DNA of 40,145 nucleotides from Hyphococcus sp. (GTDB taxonomy: Bacteria; Pseudomonadota; Alphaproteobacteria; Caulobacterales; Parvularculaceae). Both the position numbers and the translations under genes were made by a program. Numbering within the stretch: position 1 is the stretch's first letter; each line of letters begins with the position of its first letter. A model generated the notes under the pieces. That model saw only the letters and a program-made list of their open reading frames with translations, was not told the DNA's origin and did no database searches. Shown here one piece after another: positions 1 through 8,795 of the stretch. The stretch is taken from the NCBI GenBank assembly GCA_021776245.1, contig JAJFGF010000043.1, forward strand, positions 1 through 40,145, read 5' to 3'.

Positions 1-261
1 CGAGTTACTCAGCTACGTTAAGCAGCAAGAGCGAACTCTTCCGAATTGTTGTCATTAGCAACTATTCAGTTTAGCCAAATAACGGAGGCAAACCGGGCAA
101 AAACATCGTCTTTACACGCTCGTCGATCCTATTTCGGCCCCGCCAAAACCTCCCGGCCCGGATCGCGGAAGAGGGGATTTGGTGGAGCCGCCGGGTACCG
201 CCCCCGGGTCCGAACCGCTTATTACACGCGTCATTTATCGCCATAGCCCGCTTGCGCGAGC
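1..261 (-). ncRNA. ssrA: Circularly permuted (two-piece) tmRNA, 3' end cut by the window edge
   Basis: tmRNA rescues stalled ribosomes and adds a degradation tag. Read on the minus strand, the acceptor piece comes first (about 261 to 180). It carries a T-arm-like hairpin (CCGGG/CCCGG around a GGCGGTA loop) and ends in GGCTCCACCA with the CCA encoded at 182-180. After a short spacer (179-142) the coding piece starts near 141 with GGGGCCGAAATAGGATCGAC, the typical tmRNA 5' half. GGGGCC pairs with GGCTCC to form the acceptor stem (one G-U pair). The tag frame runs from 59 to 18 and encodes ANDNNSEEFALAA followed by TAA; with the non-templated alanine the tag is AANDNNSEEFALAA. This order, acceptor before coding piece, is the permuted arrangement known from alphaproteobacteria. 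The 3' end of the coding piece lies beyond base 1. Exact processing sites are inferred. Confidence 0.95.
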
Positions 262-267
262 GCGCTT

Positions 268-296
268 AATATAGGCGATAGGGGTAAAGATTTGAA
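268..296 (-). promoter_or_regulatory. Probable sigma70-type promoter of ssrA
   Basis: On the minus strand TTCAAA (296-291) is followed after exactly 17 bases by TATATT (273-268). Transcription would start near 261, giving an acceptor piece of about 80 nt, the size expected for a two-piece tmRNA. The match and its placement are seen in the sequence; activity is inferred. Confidence 0.6.
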
Positions 297-406
297 GGCC
301 TTTGGGAAAACTGACGCATCATGGCTTTTGTCAACATTTTGTAACAACAATGCACTATGTGCTCTCTAGAGCCGATAAAAACTGTGATTGGGATGGGGCT
401 GCGGCG

Positions 407-646
407 ATGGACTCCGGCGATTTCAGGAAATGGCGCAAATCCCTCCATCTTTCACAAAAGGATGCAGCGAACCGGCTCGGCCTGAAGCGCCGCATGATCC
501 AATATTATGAAAAAGGCGAACGTGACGGGGAAAAAGTGAAAATCCCGTTATCGGTGCGGCTTGCCTGCTTTGCGATCAGTGAGGGGATCGCTGACTATAA
601 TGGTCCGCACCGCAAAATACTCAAAGCGCCGAACAATGAAAAATAA
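407..646 (+). CDS. Small XRE-family helix-turn-helix regulator
   Basis: A protein of 79 residues if started at ATG 407. The reading frame is open further upstream (to a TTG at 302), but that stretch overlaps the ssrA promoter and looks non-coding. ATG 350 is a second alternative; a GGGG run about 10 bases upstream supports 407. Residues about 5-35 (FRKWRKSLHLSQKDAANRLG, then KRRMIQYYEKGER) match the XRE/Cro helix-turn-helix, with LSQKDAANRLGL as helices 2-3 and IQYYEKGER as the following conserved element. No ligand or other domain is present, so it is most likely a DNA-binding repressor. Its target cannot be read from the sequence. It converges on the DUF4153 gene with a 3-bp gap. Confidence 0.75.
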   Translation: MDSGDFRKWRKSLHLSQKDAANRLGLKRRMIQYYEKGERDGEKVKIPLSVRLACFAISEGIADYNGPHRKILKAPNNEK

Positions 647-649
647 TGC

Positions 650-2161
650 TCATTCGTCGTCTGACGGCGCGTCCGGATCATCGGGACCGGTGTCAGCGCC
701 TTCGGGATTGAGCTCGAGCGTCATCGGGCCGCCATCGTCTTCGGTATCCTCGACCTCTTCAATAGCGTTAAGAATGTTCGGGTTGTTATATTCCCAATAG
801 CTTTTTGCCGCACGTGCGCGCTCAACGCCAATGCGAATTGCGCCGGCCTCCGGATGAGCGTCGAGCGCCAACATCTTGTCGAGCGCTTGCTCGCCATGCT
901 TGCCAAGCTCAAATCGCAGATAGCCAAAATCGAATTCACCCGCTGTCACGCGTTCATCGGCAAGGCGTTGATATTGGCTTTGGGCGCTGAGCGCCCAAGG
1001 GTTAAACAGCGGTGTCGCCAGCCCTATGAGTACAACAACCCAAATCCCCGCCATCAATGTGTTGAGCGGCGCCACCAAGGGCATCCATTTGCGCCCGCCC
1101 CAATTCAGCTCGGTCAGAAGACCAGCAAAACAGACGATGGAATAGGCGGCGGCGAGGCCGTTGAAAGCAAGCCCGGCAATGCGCAGGGGAGTCAGACCAT
1201 AGTCGTCTATGCGCAGAGAAAACGCGTAAAAGGCAAGACCCGCATATACCGGAAACCCGATCAAAGCGATCAGTGTTGAAATGCGCAGCCAGACGGGCGG
1301 GCGCGCACCTTCGCCGTTTTGATAGACGCCATTAAAAATCAACATCCCGGCAAAGGCGAGGCCAATCATCCACATACTTGGATAGGGGAGATCAAAAACT
1401 ACGCCCGTTCCTTTCGTCGCAAGCACAGCAAATAACGTAATAGTGGCGCCTGCTGTTATCGGCATTGCGATCCGGCAAAAAAGCAACAAGATAAAACGCA
1501 AAGCGCCGAGCACCGCCTGCTGGCCTCGCATCATTGCGATCGACAAGCCGCCAATGGCGCCGAGAAACGGAAAGATGAACCAAGGCTCCTGAAACAACTT
1601 GTTGAAAAACGCGACATCCATCGTCTTTAGGAGCGCCGCCCAGGCAAACAGCAGAATTAAGGCGAGGACGGCAAATAATATTGCGCCTGCCGCAATCAGC
1701 GGAATGGTGACCCCATGGAAAAAGACGTCTCGATAGGGTGGCGGCGCGCCCGCCTCGAGACTGGCCTTGACGAGGGTTACGAGAAGATAGGCCGCAAGCC
1801 CGCGACTGACGCCAAACCAGAAAATAGCCGGAAATCCCGACAGGTTTTTCGCATCATCGCCTGCCGCTCCGGCCATGAAATAATCCGGAATGACCAATAT
1901 CGCCGCGATCAGCGCCGCCGCGATCACGGCTTTCAGCAATCGGTTGGTTTCAGCCAATAGAAGATAGGCCGCCGCCGCCGTGACAATGAAAAACAGCACC
2001 GTAATCGGCAGCGCCTGAGCGTCACGATCATCAATCCAATTTTCGACAATACCATAGACGGCCGCGCCGGTTAGAAGGCCGACAATCAGGCCCGGCAGCG
2101 CCAATCCCTTGCCGGAATTGATGTGACCGCCATTTTCGCCGCTCGCCGCCATATGGCTCAC
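650..2161 (-). CDS. DUF4153-type polytopic inner-membrane protein
   Basis: A protein of 503 residues. It starts at GTG 2161, with an in-frame ATG three codons later as an alternative. About ten to twelve hydrophobic segments run from residue 20 to about 400. A conserved-looking block near residues 310-345 (YAFSLRIDDYGLTPLRIAG) resembles the signature of DUF4153 proteins. The last 100 residues are hydrophilic and acidic and end in a DPDAPSDDE-like tail, presumably cytoplasmic. The family has no established function, and nothing in the context (divergent from thyA, convergent with a small regulator) defines one. Confidence is high for a real membrane protein and moderate for the family name. 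Confidence 0.8.
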   Translation of the reverse strand: MSHMAASGENGGHINSGKGLALPGLIVGLLTGAAVYGIVENWIDDRDAQALPITVLFFIVTAAAAYLLLAETNRLLKAVIAAALIAAILVIPDYFMAGAAGDDAKNLSGFPAIFWFGVSRGLAAYLLVTLVKASLEAGAPPPYRDVFFHGVTIPLIAAGAILFAVLALILLFAWAALLKTMDVAFFNKLFQEPWFIFPFLGAIGGLSIAMMRGQQAVLGALRFILLLFCRIAMPITAGATITLFAVLATKGTGVVFDLPYPSMWMIGLAFAGMLIFNGVYQNGEGARPPVWLRISTLIALIGFPVYAGLAFYAFSLRIDDYGLTPLRIAGLAFNGLAAAYSIVCFAGLLTELNWGGRKWMPLVAPLNTLMAGIWVVVLIGLATPLFNPWALSAQSQYQRLADERVTAGEFDFGYLRFELGKHGEQALDKMLALDAHPEAGAIRIGVERARAAKSYWEYNNPNILNAIEEVEDTEDDGGPMTLELNPEGADTGPDDPDAPSDDE

Positions 2162-2285
2162 CGTGTTAATTTGACTATCGGGCGCGAGATCAGCCTAGCA
2201 CTCCCGGTGGTGTGGAAAAAGCTTTGCGTGACGCCCCGCGCAAGATCGTTAGACTTGAGGGCCTTAGAGGAGATTCGCGAGCTTT

Positions 2286-3080
2286 ATGCGTCAATATCTG
2301 GAGCTATTGGAGCGCGCCCTCAACGAGGGCGATGACCGTATAGAACGCACGGGCGTCGGCACGCGCGCGATTTTCGGGCATCAGATGCGGTTTGATCTTG
2401 GCAAGGGGTTTCCGCTTCTGACGACCAAAAAGCTCCATACAAAGTCCATTGTACACGAACTTTTATGGTTTCTGACGGGCGATACAAATATCAAATATCT
2501 GAAAGAAAATGGCGTTTCCATTTGGGATGAGTGGGCCGACGAGAATGGCGATCTCGGACCGGTCTATGGCCGGCAGTGGCGCTCCTGGGCGGCGCCTGAC
2601 GGGCGCGTGATCGATCAGATCGCCTGGGTCGTCGAGGAGATCAAGAAGAACCCCTATTCGCGCAGGCTTGTTGTCAGCGCCTGGAACCCGGCGGATCTGG
2701 ATCAAATGGCGTTGGCGCCGTGTCACTGCCTGTTTCAGTTTTTTGTCGCCGACGGCCGTTTGTCATGCCAGCTTTATCAGCGATCCGGCGACATATTTTT
2801 GGGCGTCCCGTTTAATATTGCATCATACGCGTTGCTGACGGAAATGCTGGCGCAGGCCTGTGATTTGAAAGCCGGGGACTTTGTGCTGACGCTTGGCGAT
2901 GCGCATCTATACGCCAACCATATGGACCAGGCGCGCGAACAACTTGGCCGCGCGCCGGGGCCATTGCCGAAACTAAAGCTAAATCCTGAAACAAAGAACA
3001 TTTTTGATTTCCGCTATGACGATATCACCATCGCAGATTATCAAGCTCAAGCTCACATCAAAGCGCGCGTGGCAGTATGA
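2286..3080 (+). CDS. thyA: Thymidylate synthase
   Basis: Converts dUMP to dTMP using 5,10-methylene-tetrahydrofolate, releasing dihydrofolate. The 264-residue length equals that of the E. coli enzyme. The active-site segment [10 protein letters not shown] places the nucleophile at Cys146. RTGVGT near residues 21-26 and [20 protein letters not shown] are the conserved dUMP- and folate-binding segments. The start ATG follows a GAGGAG at a rather long spacing of about 13 bases. The stop overlaps the next gene's start (ATGA at 3077-3080), and folA follows one gene later. This pairs dihydrofolate production with its recycling in one transcript, a common arrangement. Confidence 0.97.
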   Translation: MRQYLELLERALNEGDDRIERTGVGTRAIFGHQMRFDLGKGFPLLTTKKLHTKSIVHELLWFLTGDTNIKYLKENGVSIWDEWADENGDLGPVYGRQWRSWAAPDGRVIDQIAWVVEEIKKNPYSRRLVVSAWNPADLDQMALAPCHCLFQFFVADGRLSCQLYQRSGDIFLGVPFNIASYALLTEMLAQACDLKAGDFVLTLGDAHLYANHMDQAREQLGRAPGPLPKLKLNPETKNIFDFRYDDITIADYQAQAHIKARVAV

Positions 3081-3571
3081 CGGTTGTTATTCGCAACGCG
3101 GCCCCGGGCGATGAAGTCGCGATACTGGCGTTCATCAAAGAGCTTGCCGCTTACGAAAAACTTGCCCACGAAGTCGTTGCGACAGAGATGATGTTGCGGA
3201 AATCGCTGTTTGGCGACGCGCCGAAAGTCTTTACGCTGATCGCTGAAACAGGCGGCGTTCCTTGTGGCTTTGCTCTCTATTTTTATAATTATTCGACCTT
3301 TCTCGGCCAGCACGGTCTCTATCTTGAAGATCTCTATGTTCGCGAAGATCATCGCGGTGCGGGAATTGGAAAAGCGTTGCTTGCGCAATTGGCGCAAATC
3401 GCCAGGGAAAATAATTGTGGGCGCATGGAATGGTGGGTTCTGGACTGGAATGAACCCGCCATCGCTTTTTATAAATCACTGGACGCCGAGGCGATGGATG
3501 ACTGGACGGTGTTTCGGCTTGCCGGTGATGCGTTAAAAGATCTGGCGGCGCAGGCGGCGGGGAAATCATGA
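3077..3571 (+). CDS. GNAT acetyltransferase, spermidine/diamine N-acetyltransferase-like
   Basis: A protein of 164 residues that fills almost its whole length with one GNAT fold. The acetyl-CoA pyrophosphate loop is HRGAGIG at residues 92-98, preceded by YLEDLYV on beta-4. The C-terminal part ([28 protein letters not shown], residues 121-148) resembles SSAT-type diamine acetyltransferases, where a VLDWN..A...Y..L segment is conserved. It overlaps thyA and folA by 4 bases on either side, so the three genes are co-transcribed and translationally coupled. The likely substrate is a polyamine or related amine; this is inferred from family resemblance, and a link to folate metabolism is not evident. 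Confidence 0.85.
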   Translation: MTVVIRNAAPGDEVAILAFIKELAAYEKLAHEVVATEMMLRKSLFGDAPKVFTLIAETGGVPCGFALYFYNYSTFLGQHGLYLEDLYVREDHRGAGIGKALLAQLAQIARENNCGRMEWWVLDWNEPAIAFYKSLDAEAMDDWTVFRLAGDALKDLAAQAAGKS

Positions 3572-4077
3572 AGATAGCCCTTGTCGCCGCAGTTGCGCGT
3601 AATCGTATGATTGGCGCCGGTGGAGACCTTGCATGGCGCATTCGCGATGATTTGAAATGGTTCAAAAAAGTAACGCTTGGAAAGCCCATTATCATGGGCC
3701 GTAAAACTTATCGGTCGATCGGCAGGCCTCTGCCCGGCAGGGATAATATTGTGATCACGCGGGCCGACAATTTTGTCGTTGAGGGTGTCTTGACGGTTCG
3801 GTCCATCCCGGCAGCGCTCGATTTGGCCCGTGATTGCGCTGAGCTGCGCGGCGCCGACGAAATCTGTGTCATTGGCGGCGGGGAAATTTATGAACAAATG
3901 CTGGCCGCCGCTGATCGGATTTACCTGACGCGGGTTGCCGCCGAGATCGACGGAGATACGCTGTTTCCGGAGATTGATTCGGCCCGATGGGACGAACAGC
4001 GCCAGTTTTCATGCGAAAAAAACCATCAAAATGACTATGCTTGCGAATTTTTCATCCTCGAGCGGCGTGGTGAATAA
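3568..4077 (+). CDS. folA: Dihydrofolate reductase
   Basis: Reduces dihydrofolate to tetrahydrofolate with NADPH, regenerating the cofactor oxidised by ThyA. The protein has 169 residues. N-terminal IALVAAVARNRMIGAGGDLAW is the Met20-loop region. DDLKWFK carries the acidic active-site residue (Asp28, equivalent to E. coli Asp27). GKPIIMGRKTYRSIGRPLPGR is the NADPH/folate-binding block, and ICVIGGGEIY is the second NADPH motif. The proline of the usual PW turn is replaced (DLAWRI). It starts in an ATGA overlap with the acetyltransferase gene. Confidence 0.96.
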   Translation: MKIALVAAVARNRMIGAGGDLAWRIRDDLKWFKKVTLGKPIIMGRKTYRSIGRPLPGRDNIVITRADNFVVEGVLTVRSIPAALDLARDCAELRGADEICVIGGGEIYEQMLAAADRIYLTRVAAEIDGDTLFPEIDSARWDEQRQFSCEKNHQNDYACEFFILERRGE

Positions 4078-4249
4078 TGCGGAAAAGCGGTAATTTTATT
4101 GCCTTTTATGACGGACGATTCACCATTTTTAAGATACCGTGTTTGCAGATAACGCTTTTAGCTCCAATTGCTGTCTGCGCCGCGCTAGATTAGACGCGCT
4201 GGCGCCGAGGGTAGGCGCACCGCCAAATTGACCTTGGAGGAGGGGTGCG

Positions 4250-5452
4250 ATGAAACGTCTGGTTTCTCTTATAGCTGTCGCTGCGGTTGCGGGCGGCGTG
4301 GCGAATGCATCGGAATTCAAAACAGCCTGCACGCGCGCGAATGATGCGCGGGTCATCGAAGTGGTTTCACCCGGGCAGGTCGGAGCGGCATGTGACGTAC
4401 GTTATTTCCGGGGATCGAACCGGACGCCGACGACCCCGTTTCACGCCGATAATTCCGAAAATTTCTGCCTGCAAAAAGCAAATGAACTCGTCAATACGTT
4501 AGCAACTGCCGGCTATGATTGCGCATCCGTAGACGCTGCAGTTGTCGCCGTTGCGCCGTCTCCGCCCGCGCCGGCGGCCGACCCGGCCGTCGCCGACGTG
4601 CGACCGGTTTTGAACGCCGACCAGGAAATTGTTGAGCAAGCGGCGCAGATCGCTTCGTCCCCGGTCACAACGCCAAATGCCGCAGACCTTGCAGACGAAA
4701 TGAATGCAATCCTCTCATTGCCGGAACAAGAAACGGCGAGCCGGGGGCCCTCCAACTTAACGGACAATGCGGTTGATACGCCTGGTGGTGAGCAAAATCC
4801 TCCTGTTGTTGGGCGTATTGTCGGCGCGACGCCCGACGCACCTGCCATTGTGGCGGAAACCGCGCCGCTCGCCGCGACGCCGGTAACGCGGGCGGCGTTA
4901 CGCGACGACGTCGTTAAGTCCGGGCCGGCGGCGTCGCTGTCGACTGAAGCAACCGCAGAGCCGACGCTTGTAACGGGGCCTGCGCCCGTTGCTGCTTCGG
5001 CGTCAGCCGTCGCGCCAACGCCCGCCGTACAGCCGGCGGAAAAATCAACCAGCCGCTCGCCATTGAGAAGCGTCGAAGACATTGTGCGGGCGACGTTGCG
5101 CGCCCAGATGGCTGCGTGGAATGAAGGCAATCTGGACGCCTTTATGGAAACCTATTGGAAGGATGACGCCCTCAAATTTGTTTCCGGCGGTGAGATTACA
5201 AAAGGCTGGTCGGCGACCATGAAACGCTATCGTGAGCGCTATGCCGACGGTAATGGACTTGGTCACCTTGGGCTTGGACAAATGGATGTGCAACTTGTCA
5301 CTGATGATGTCGCCGTAGTTACCGGCCGTTTCACTCACACCAGGGATGCAGCCCCGACAAGCGGATTTTTCTCGCTGGTGATGCGCCGTGATCGCGGCGC
5401 CTGGCGAATTGTCCACGATCATACGGTCCTGGATTCTACGCCTGCGGAATAA
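4250..5452 (+). CDS. Secreted protein with C-terminal SnoaL/NTF2-like domain
   Basis: A protein of 400 residues. Residues 1-20 form a signal peptide ending near VANAS. Residues 20-90 form a small cysteine-containing module with Cys near 27, 48, 74 and 88 (ACDVRYF, then FCLQKANELV, then GYDC). A long low-complexity Ala/Pro/Thr/Val linker runs from about 95 to 275. Residues about 280-395 form a SnoaL-like/DUF4440-type cone domain (LRAQMAAWNEGNLDAFMETYW ... WRIVHDHT). A strong Shine-Dalgarno (GGAGGAGGGG) precedes the ATG. The protein is probably periplasmic; no enzymatic function can be assigned. Its last 17 bases overlap the convergent apbC gene. Confidence 0.8.
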   Translation: MKRLVSLIAVAAVAGGVANASEFKTACTRANDARVIEVVSPGQVGAACDVRYFRGSNRTPTTPFHADNSENFCLQKANELVNTLATAGYDCASVDAAVVAVAPSPPAPAADPAVADVRPVLNADQEIVEQAAQIASSPVTTPNAADLADEMNAILSLPEQETASRGPSNLTDNAVDTPGGEQNPPVVGRIVGATPDAPAIVAETAPLAATPVTRAALRDDVVKSGPAASLSTEATAEPTLVTGPAPVAASASAVAPTPAVQPAEKSTSRSPLRSVEDIVRATLRAQMAAWNEGNLDAFMETYWKDDALKFVSGGEITKGWSATMKRYRERYADGNGLGHLGLGQMDVQLVTDDVAVVTGRFTHTRDAAPTSGFFSLVMRRDRGAWRIVHDHTVLDSTPAE

Positions 5453-6521
5453 TAGCCGCAATTTTTTCGGCGATCATATTGAATGCGCTCGCGGCAGGGT
5501 GATCGCGCTGCGAAATCGGGCGGCCGTCGTCCGATGCCTGACGGAGATCTGGAAATAATGCAACGGCGCCAAGAAATGGCGCGTCCAGTTCTCGCGCGGC
5601 GCGCTCGGCCCCGCCTTCGCCAAACAGATATTGGCGCGGGCCATTTTCGTTTTCCAGCCATGCCATATTCTCGATAACGCCAATGATCGGCGTATCGGTT
5701 TTACGGAAAAGGGATACGCCGCGGCGCACGTCAGCGAGCGCCATTTCCTGCGGCGTGGAAACAATGATTGCGCCGGAAAGAAGTTTTGACTGGATGAGCG
5801 ACAAATGGGCGTCGCCGGTGCCTGGCGGCGTATCGATCAACAGGACATCAAGCGGGCCCCAATCGACATCGGATATCAATTGCCTGATCGCGCCCATCAC
5901 CATTGGTCCGCGCCAGGCGAGCGCCTGATCTTCGTCGACGAGGAGGCCGATAGACATGGCGCGAACACCGTGAGCGTCCACCGGCACGATTTTGCCGTCG
6001 CGCGTTTTTACCTTTTCAGACAGTCCGAACAGCGTAGGCAGGGATGGCCCATAAATATCGGCGTCCATCAGACCGGTTTTGAAGCCAAGCGCCGCGAGTG
6101 CGATCGCAAGATTGGCCGCCACTGTTGATTTGCCCACCCCGCCTTTGCCGGAAGCGACGGCAATAACACATTTGACATCCCTGAGGGATTCGCCGGCCTC
6201 TTCGATGCGCGGTTTGGTTTTCAGGCCAAACGGATTGCTGTGTCCTCTGGCGGATGGTTTTTGCGTGACGCCATGGGCGGTCGCGACGGCTGAAACCGAG
6301 GCGACGCCTTCAACCTGCTCTGCGGCTGCTTTGGCGGCGGCAAGGACCGATTCGCTCTGCGCGCGGCTGGTTTTGGGCAAATCGAGCGCAAACCGCACAA
6401 TCCCGGTCTCATCGGCAGCAAGGCCCTGGACGGCGCCTTCGGCGATGATATTTCCGCCGGTTTCTGGATTTATCACGCGGCCAAGCGCTGCGCGGACGCG
6501 GAAGATGAGCGGTTCAGCCAC
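5436..6521 (-). CDS. apbC: ApbC/Mrp-family iron-sulfur cluster carrier ATPase
   Basis: A 361-residue cytosolic P-loop protein that carries Fe-S clusters to apo-proteins in its family. Residues 1-85 are the MIP18/DUF59-like domain. The deviant Walker A GKGGVGKS lies at 125-132, DADIYGPSLP near 153-162 and DTPPGTGD near 230-237, all typical of Mrp. The GTG start at 6521 has a good AAGGAG upstream. The segment after VIENMAW (residues 282-300) lacks the CxxC pair that bridges the cluster in many homologues; WLENENGPRQYLFGEGG stands there instead. I believe other alphaproteobacterial Mrp proteins also lack it. A perfect hairpin (AGTGTT-GAAA-AACACT, 6536-6551) lies just upstream. Confidence 0.92.
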   Translation of the reverse strand: MAEPLIFRVRAALGRVINPETGGNIIAEGAVQGLAADETGIVRFALDLPKTSRAQSESVLAAAKAAAEQVEGVASVSAVATAHGVTQKPSARGHSNPFGLKTKPRIEEAGESLRDVKCVIAVASGKGGVGKSTVAANLAIALAALGFKTGLMDADIYGPSLPTLFGLSEKVKTRDGKIVPVDAHGVRAMSIGLLVDEDQALAWRGPMVMGAIRQLISDVDWGPLDVLLIDTPPGTGDAHLSLIQSKLLSGAIIVSTPQEMALADVRRGVSLFRKTDTPIIGVIENMAWLENENGPRQYLFGEGGAERAARELDAPFLGAVALFPDLRQASDDGRPISQRDHPAASAFNMIAEKIAAIIPQA

Positions 6522-6664
6522 GTTTACTCCTTGTTAGTGTTGAAAAACACTGATGGTGCGTTGCACCGGGCGAGATCATTGACATATATACGCACGCGCG
6601 CGCTGTCGTGCCACCGGCGATAAGCGCCGTGAAACCAACCAGCGAAAACACGAAGTGAGGCTGA

Positions 6665-7819
6665 ATGCCCTGGCAAGATAATTCTGGAAATCGCGGTCCC
6701 TGGGGCCAACCCCCACGGGGTTCCAATGGCGGATCAAATAATGGCGGCAAGGGCGGCGGCGAGCCGCCGGATTTGGAAGATATTCTGCAGGCATCGCGTC
6801 AGCGCCTGAAAAAAGTATTTCCGCGCGGCGGCCGCAATGGCGGTGGCGGCGGCGGGGTTCCGAAGTTGAACCCAACCACATTTGGTTTCATTGGGGCGGG
6901 GCTGGTTGGACTTTGGGTCTTTAGCGGAATCTATCAGGTGGCGCCCGCTGAATTGGCTGTCGTTACCACCTTCGGCAGCTATGAGACTGTCACTGGTCCG
7001 GGCCTGCACTGGCGCATTCCGTCGCCAGTGCAAGAAGTTAACAAACAGCAAGCGCTTAAAGTTCAGGAAATGCAGGTTCCAGTTGTTGAACGGCGAAGCG
7101 GCGTGCTCTCGCCGGGGCTAATGCTGACAGGTGACAAGAATATCGTCGACGTGGTTTTCACTGTACAGTGGAAGATCAAATCAAGCCTTATTCCGGAACA
7201 AGGCGAAACTATGCCGGGCGTTGCGAAGTTCGTGTTCAATATCGACGGCCCGCAGGAATTGGTGCGTATGATCGCGGAAGCTTCCATGCGCGAGATTGTC
7301 GGTCGCAATACGCTTGATTTCGTGCAGACTGAAGGTCGTCTTGAAGTCCAGGAACAAACGCAAACGCTGATGCAGACGACGCTTGATGAGTATAATGCAG
7401 GAATCCAGGTTGAAGGCGTATTGTTGACATCAACCGAACCGCCGACTGAAGAAGTGAATGAAGCTTTCCGCGATGTTCAAGCCGCCGAACAAAACCAGGC
7501 AACAGTGATCCAAAACGCGCGCCAATATACCAATAGGGTTGTGCCTGAAGCGCGCGGACAGGCCCAGCGCATATTGGAAGAAGCGGGTGCATACTCAGCC
7601 CGCGTGACCGCCGATGCGCGCGGCCAGGCCGCGCGGTTTGAAGAGATATACACGGAGTATGCAAAAGCGCCGGATGTTACGCGCCAGCGTATGTATTTGG
7701 AAACAGTAGAGCGAGTGTTAGGCGGTATGGACAAAATTATTATTGATGAAGACGCCGGCTCCGGCGTTGTGCCCTATCTGCCTTTGAATGAACTTCGCAG
7801 CCAACAGGGAGGAAATTAA
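6665..7819 (+). CDS. hflK: HflK, FtsH protease modulator subunit
   Basis: A 384-residue inner-membrane SPFH/band-7 protein. With HflC it forms the large periplasmic cage around the FtsH protease and modulates membrane-protein turnover. A Gly/Asn/Pro-rich cytoplasmic N-terminus (residues 1-68), typical of HflK, precedes one membrane segment at about 72-90 (FGFIGAGLVGLWVFSGIY). The band-7 domain follows (APAELAVVTTFG...GPGLHWRIP) and then a helical region with QAAEQNQATVIQNAR. hflC follows one base after the stop, so the two are one transcription unit. The GTGAGG before the ATG is a fair ribosome-binding site. Confidence 0.96.
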   Translation: MPWQDNSGNRGPWGQPPRGSNGGSNNGGKGGGEPPDLEDILQASRQRLKKVFPRGGRNGGGGGGVPKLNPTTFGFIGAGLVGLWVFSGIYQVAPAELAVVTTFGSYETVTGPGLHWRIPSPVQEVNKQQALKVQEMQVPVVERRSGVLSPGLMLTGDKNIVDVVFTVQWKIKSSLIPEQGETMPGVAKFVFNIDGPQELVRMIAEASMREIVGRNTLDFVQTEGRLEVQEQTQTLMQTTLDEYNAGIQVEGVLLTSTEPPTEEVNEAFRDVQAAEQNQATVIQNARQYTNRVVPEARGQAQRILEEAGAYSARVTADARGQAARFEEIYTEYAKAPDVTRQRMYLETVERVLGGMDKIIIDEDAGSGVVPYLPLNELRSQQGGN

Positions 7820-7820
7820 A

Positions 7821-8696
7821 ATGAACAAGTTTCCATTACCTATCATTGGCGCAGCGGCTTTTCTGATTTTGTTTGTCCTCGTGAATGCGGCGTTTATCGT
7901 GCCGGAGACAAGCTCAGCGCTTGTGTTTCGCTTTGGCGATCCGAAAAGCCAATACACTGAGGCCGGGCTGAAATTCAAAATGCCATTTGCGGAGAGCGTT
8001 AATTTTATTGATAAGCGCAACCGCAATTTGGAGCAGGGGCAAACGGAAATCATTGCGCGTAATCAGGAGAGGCTGATCGTTGACGCCTTTGCACGTTACC
8101 GGATTATTGATCCGCTTTTGTTCTATCAATCCGCGAGAGACGAACGCAATGGCGAACAGCTTTTGGGCCGCCAGTTTGACCGCTCCATTAAAGCGGTGCT
8201 CGGCGAGGTTACAGTCGACGAAATCATTTCAACTCAGCGGGCTGAACTTATGCGCCGTATTCGAGATCTGTTGAGCGAAAGCGCGCGCCCACTCGGCGTT
8301 GAAATCATCGATGTGAAAATTCGGCGCGCTGACTTGCCGCAGACCAACTCCGTTGCTGTGTTTCAGCGGATGATCGCCGAACGTAACCAGCTTGCACAAC
8401 AATATCGTTCGGAGGGTAATGAGCGTGCAAACCAGATCCAGGCGCAGGCTGATCGACTGGTGATTGAAATAAAGGCTGAGGCTGAAGAAGCAGCGCAAAA
8501 AATCCGCGGCGCAGCAGATGGCGAGCGCAACGCCGTTTTTGCGACCGCGTACGGCAAGGACGCTGAGTTTTTTGCCTTTTATCGTTCACTCCTGGCCTAT
8601 GAGGCGGCTCTTAAGGATGGCGAGACCACGATACTGCTCTCGCCGGACAGTGAATTTTTCCGGTATTTCAACAACTTGAAAGGCGTCCGCCGTTGA
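7821..8696 (+). CDS. hflC: HflC, FtsH protease modulator subunit
   Basis: A 291-residue partner of HflK. The start at ATG 7821 is preferred over an in-frame ATG at 7788 because AGGGAGG lies 8-14 bases upstream and the earlier start would lie inside hflK. One N-terminal membrane helix (residues 5-25) is followed by an SPFH/band-7 domain (PETSSALVFRFGDP...GLKFKMPF) and a helical stretch rich in Ala, Glu and Gln (ERANQIQAQADRLVIEIKAEAE). The C-terminal end (YRSLLAYEAALKDGETTILLSPDSEFFRYF) is the conserved HflC tail. The protein faces the periplasm with HflK. Confidence 0.96.
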   Translation: MNKFPLPIIGAAAFLILFVLVNAAFIVPETSSALVFRFGDPKSQYTEAGLKFKMPFAESVNFIDKRNRNLEQGQTEIIARNQERLIVDAFARYRIIDPLLFYQSARDERNGEQLLGRQFDRSIKAVLGEVTVDEIISTQRAELMRRIRDLLSESARPLGVEIIDVKIRRADLPQTNSVAVFQRMIAERNQLAQQYRSEGNERANQIQAQADRLVIEIKAEAEEAAQKIRGAADGERNAVFATAYGKDAEFFAFYRSLLAYEAALKDGETTILLSPDSEFFRYFNNLKGVRR

Positions 8697-8795
8697 CGGC
8701 AATACTCGGGAATGTGAGGCTTCGCGGCTTGCCGTATGGCTGTGTTGCGTTAACCTGTGGCGATTAGGGTTTAGCCGAAACAACGAGGCACAGTC

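Noticed and set aside
46-246. A 66-codon plus-strand ORF at the left edge
   Set aside because: It lies entirely antisense to the tmRNA gene.
5045-5461. Minus-strand ORFs within the secreted SnoaL-protein gene, and many similar antisense ORFs elsewhere
   Set aside because: They are shadows of strongly supported genes in a GC-rich genome, with no motifs or ribosome-binding sites.
6579-6584. Perfect TTGACA upstream of hflK
   Set aside because: No acceptable -10 occurs 16-18 bases downstream, so I do not call a promoter there.
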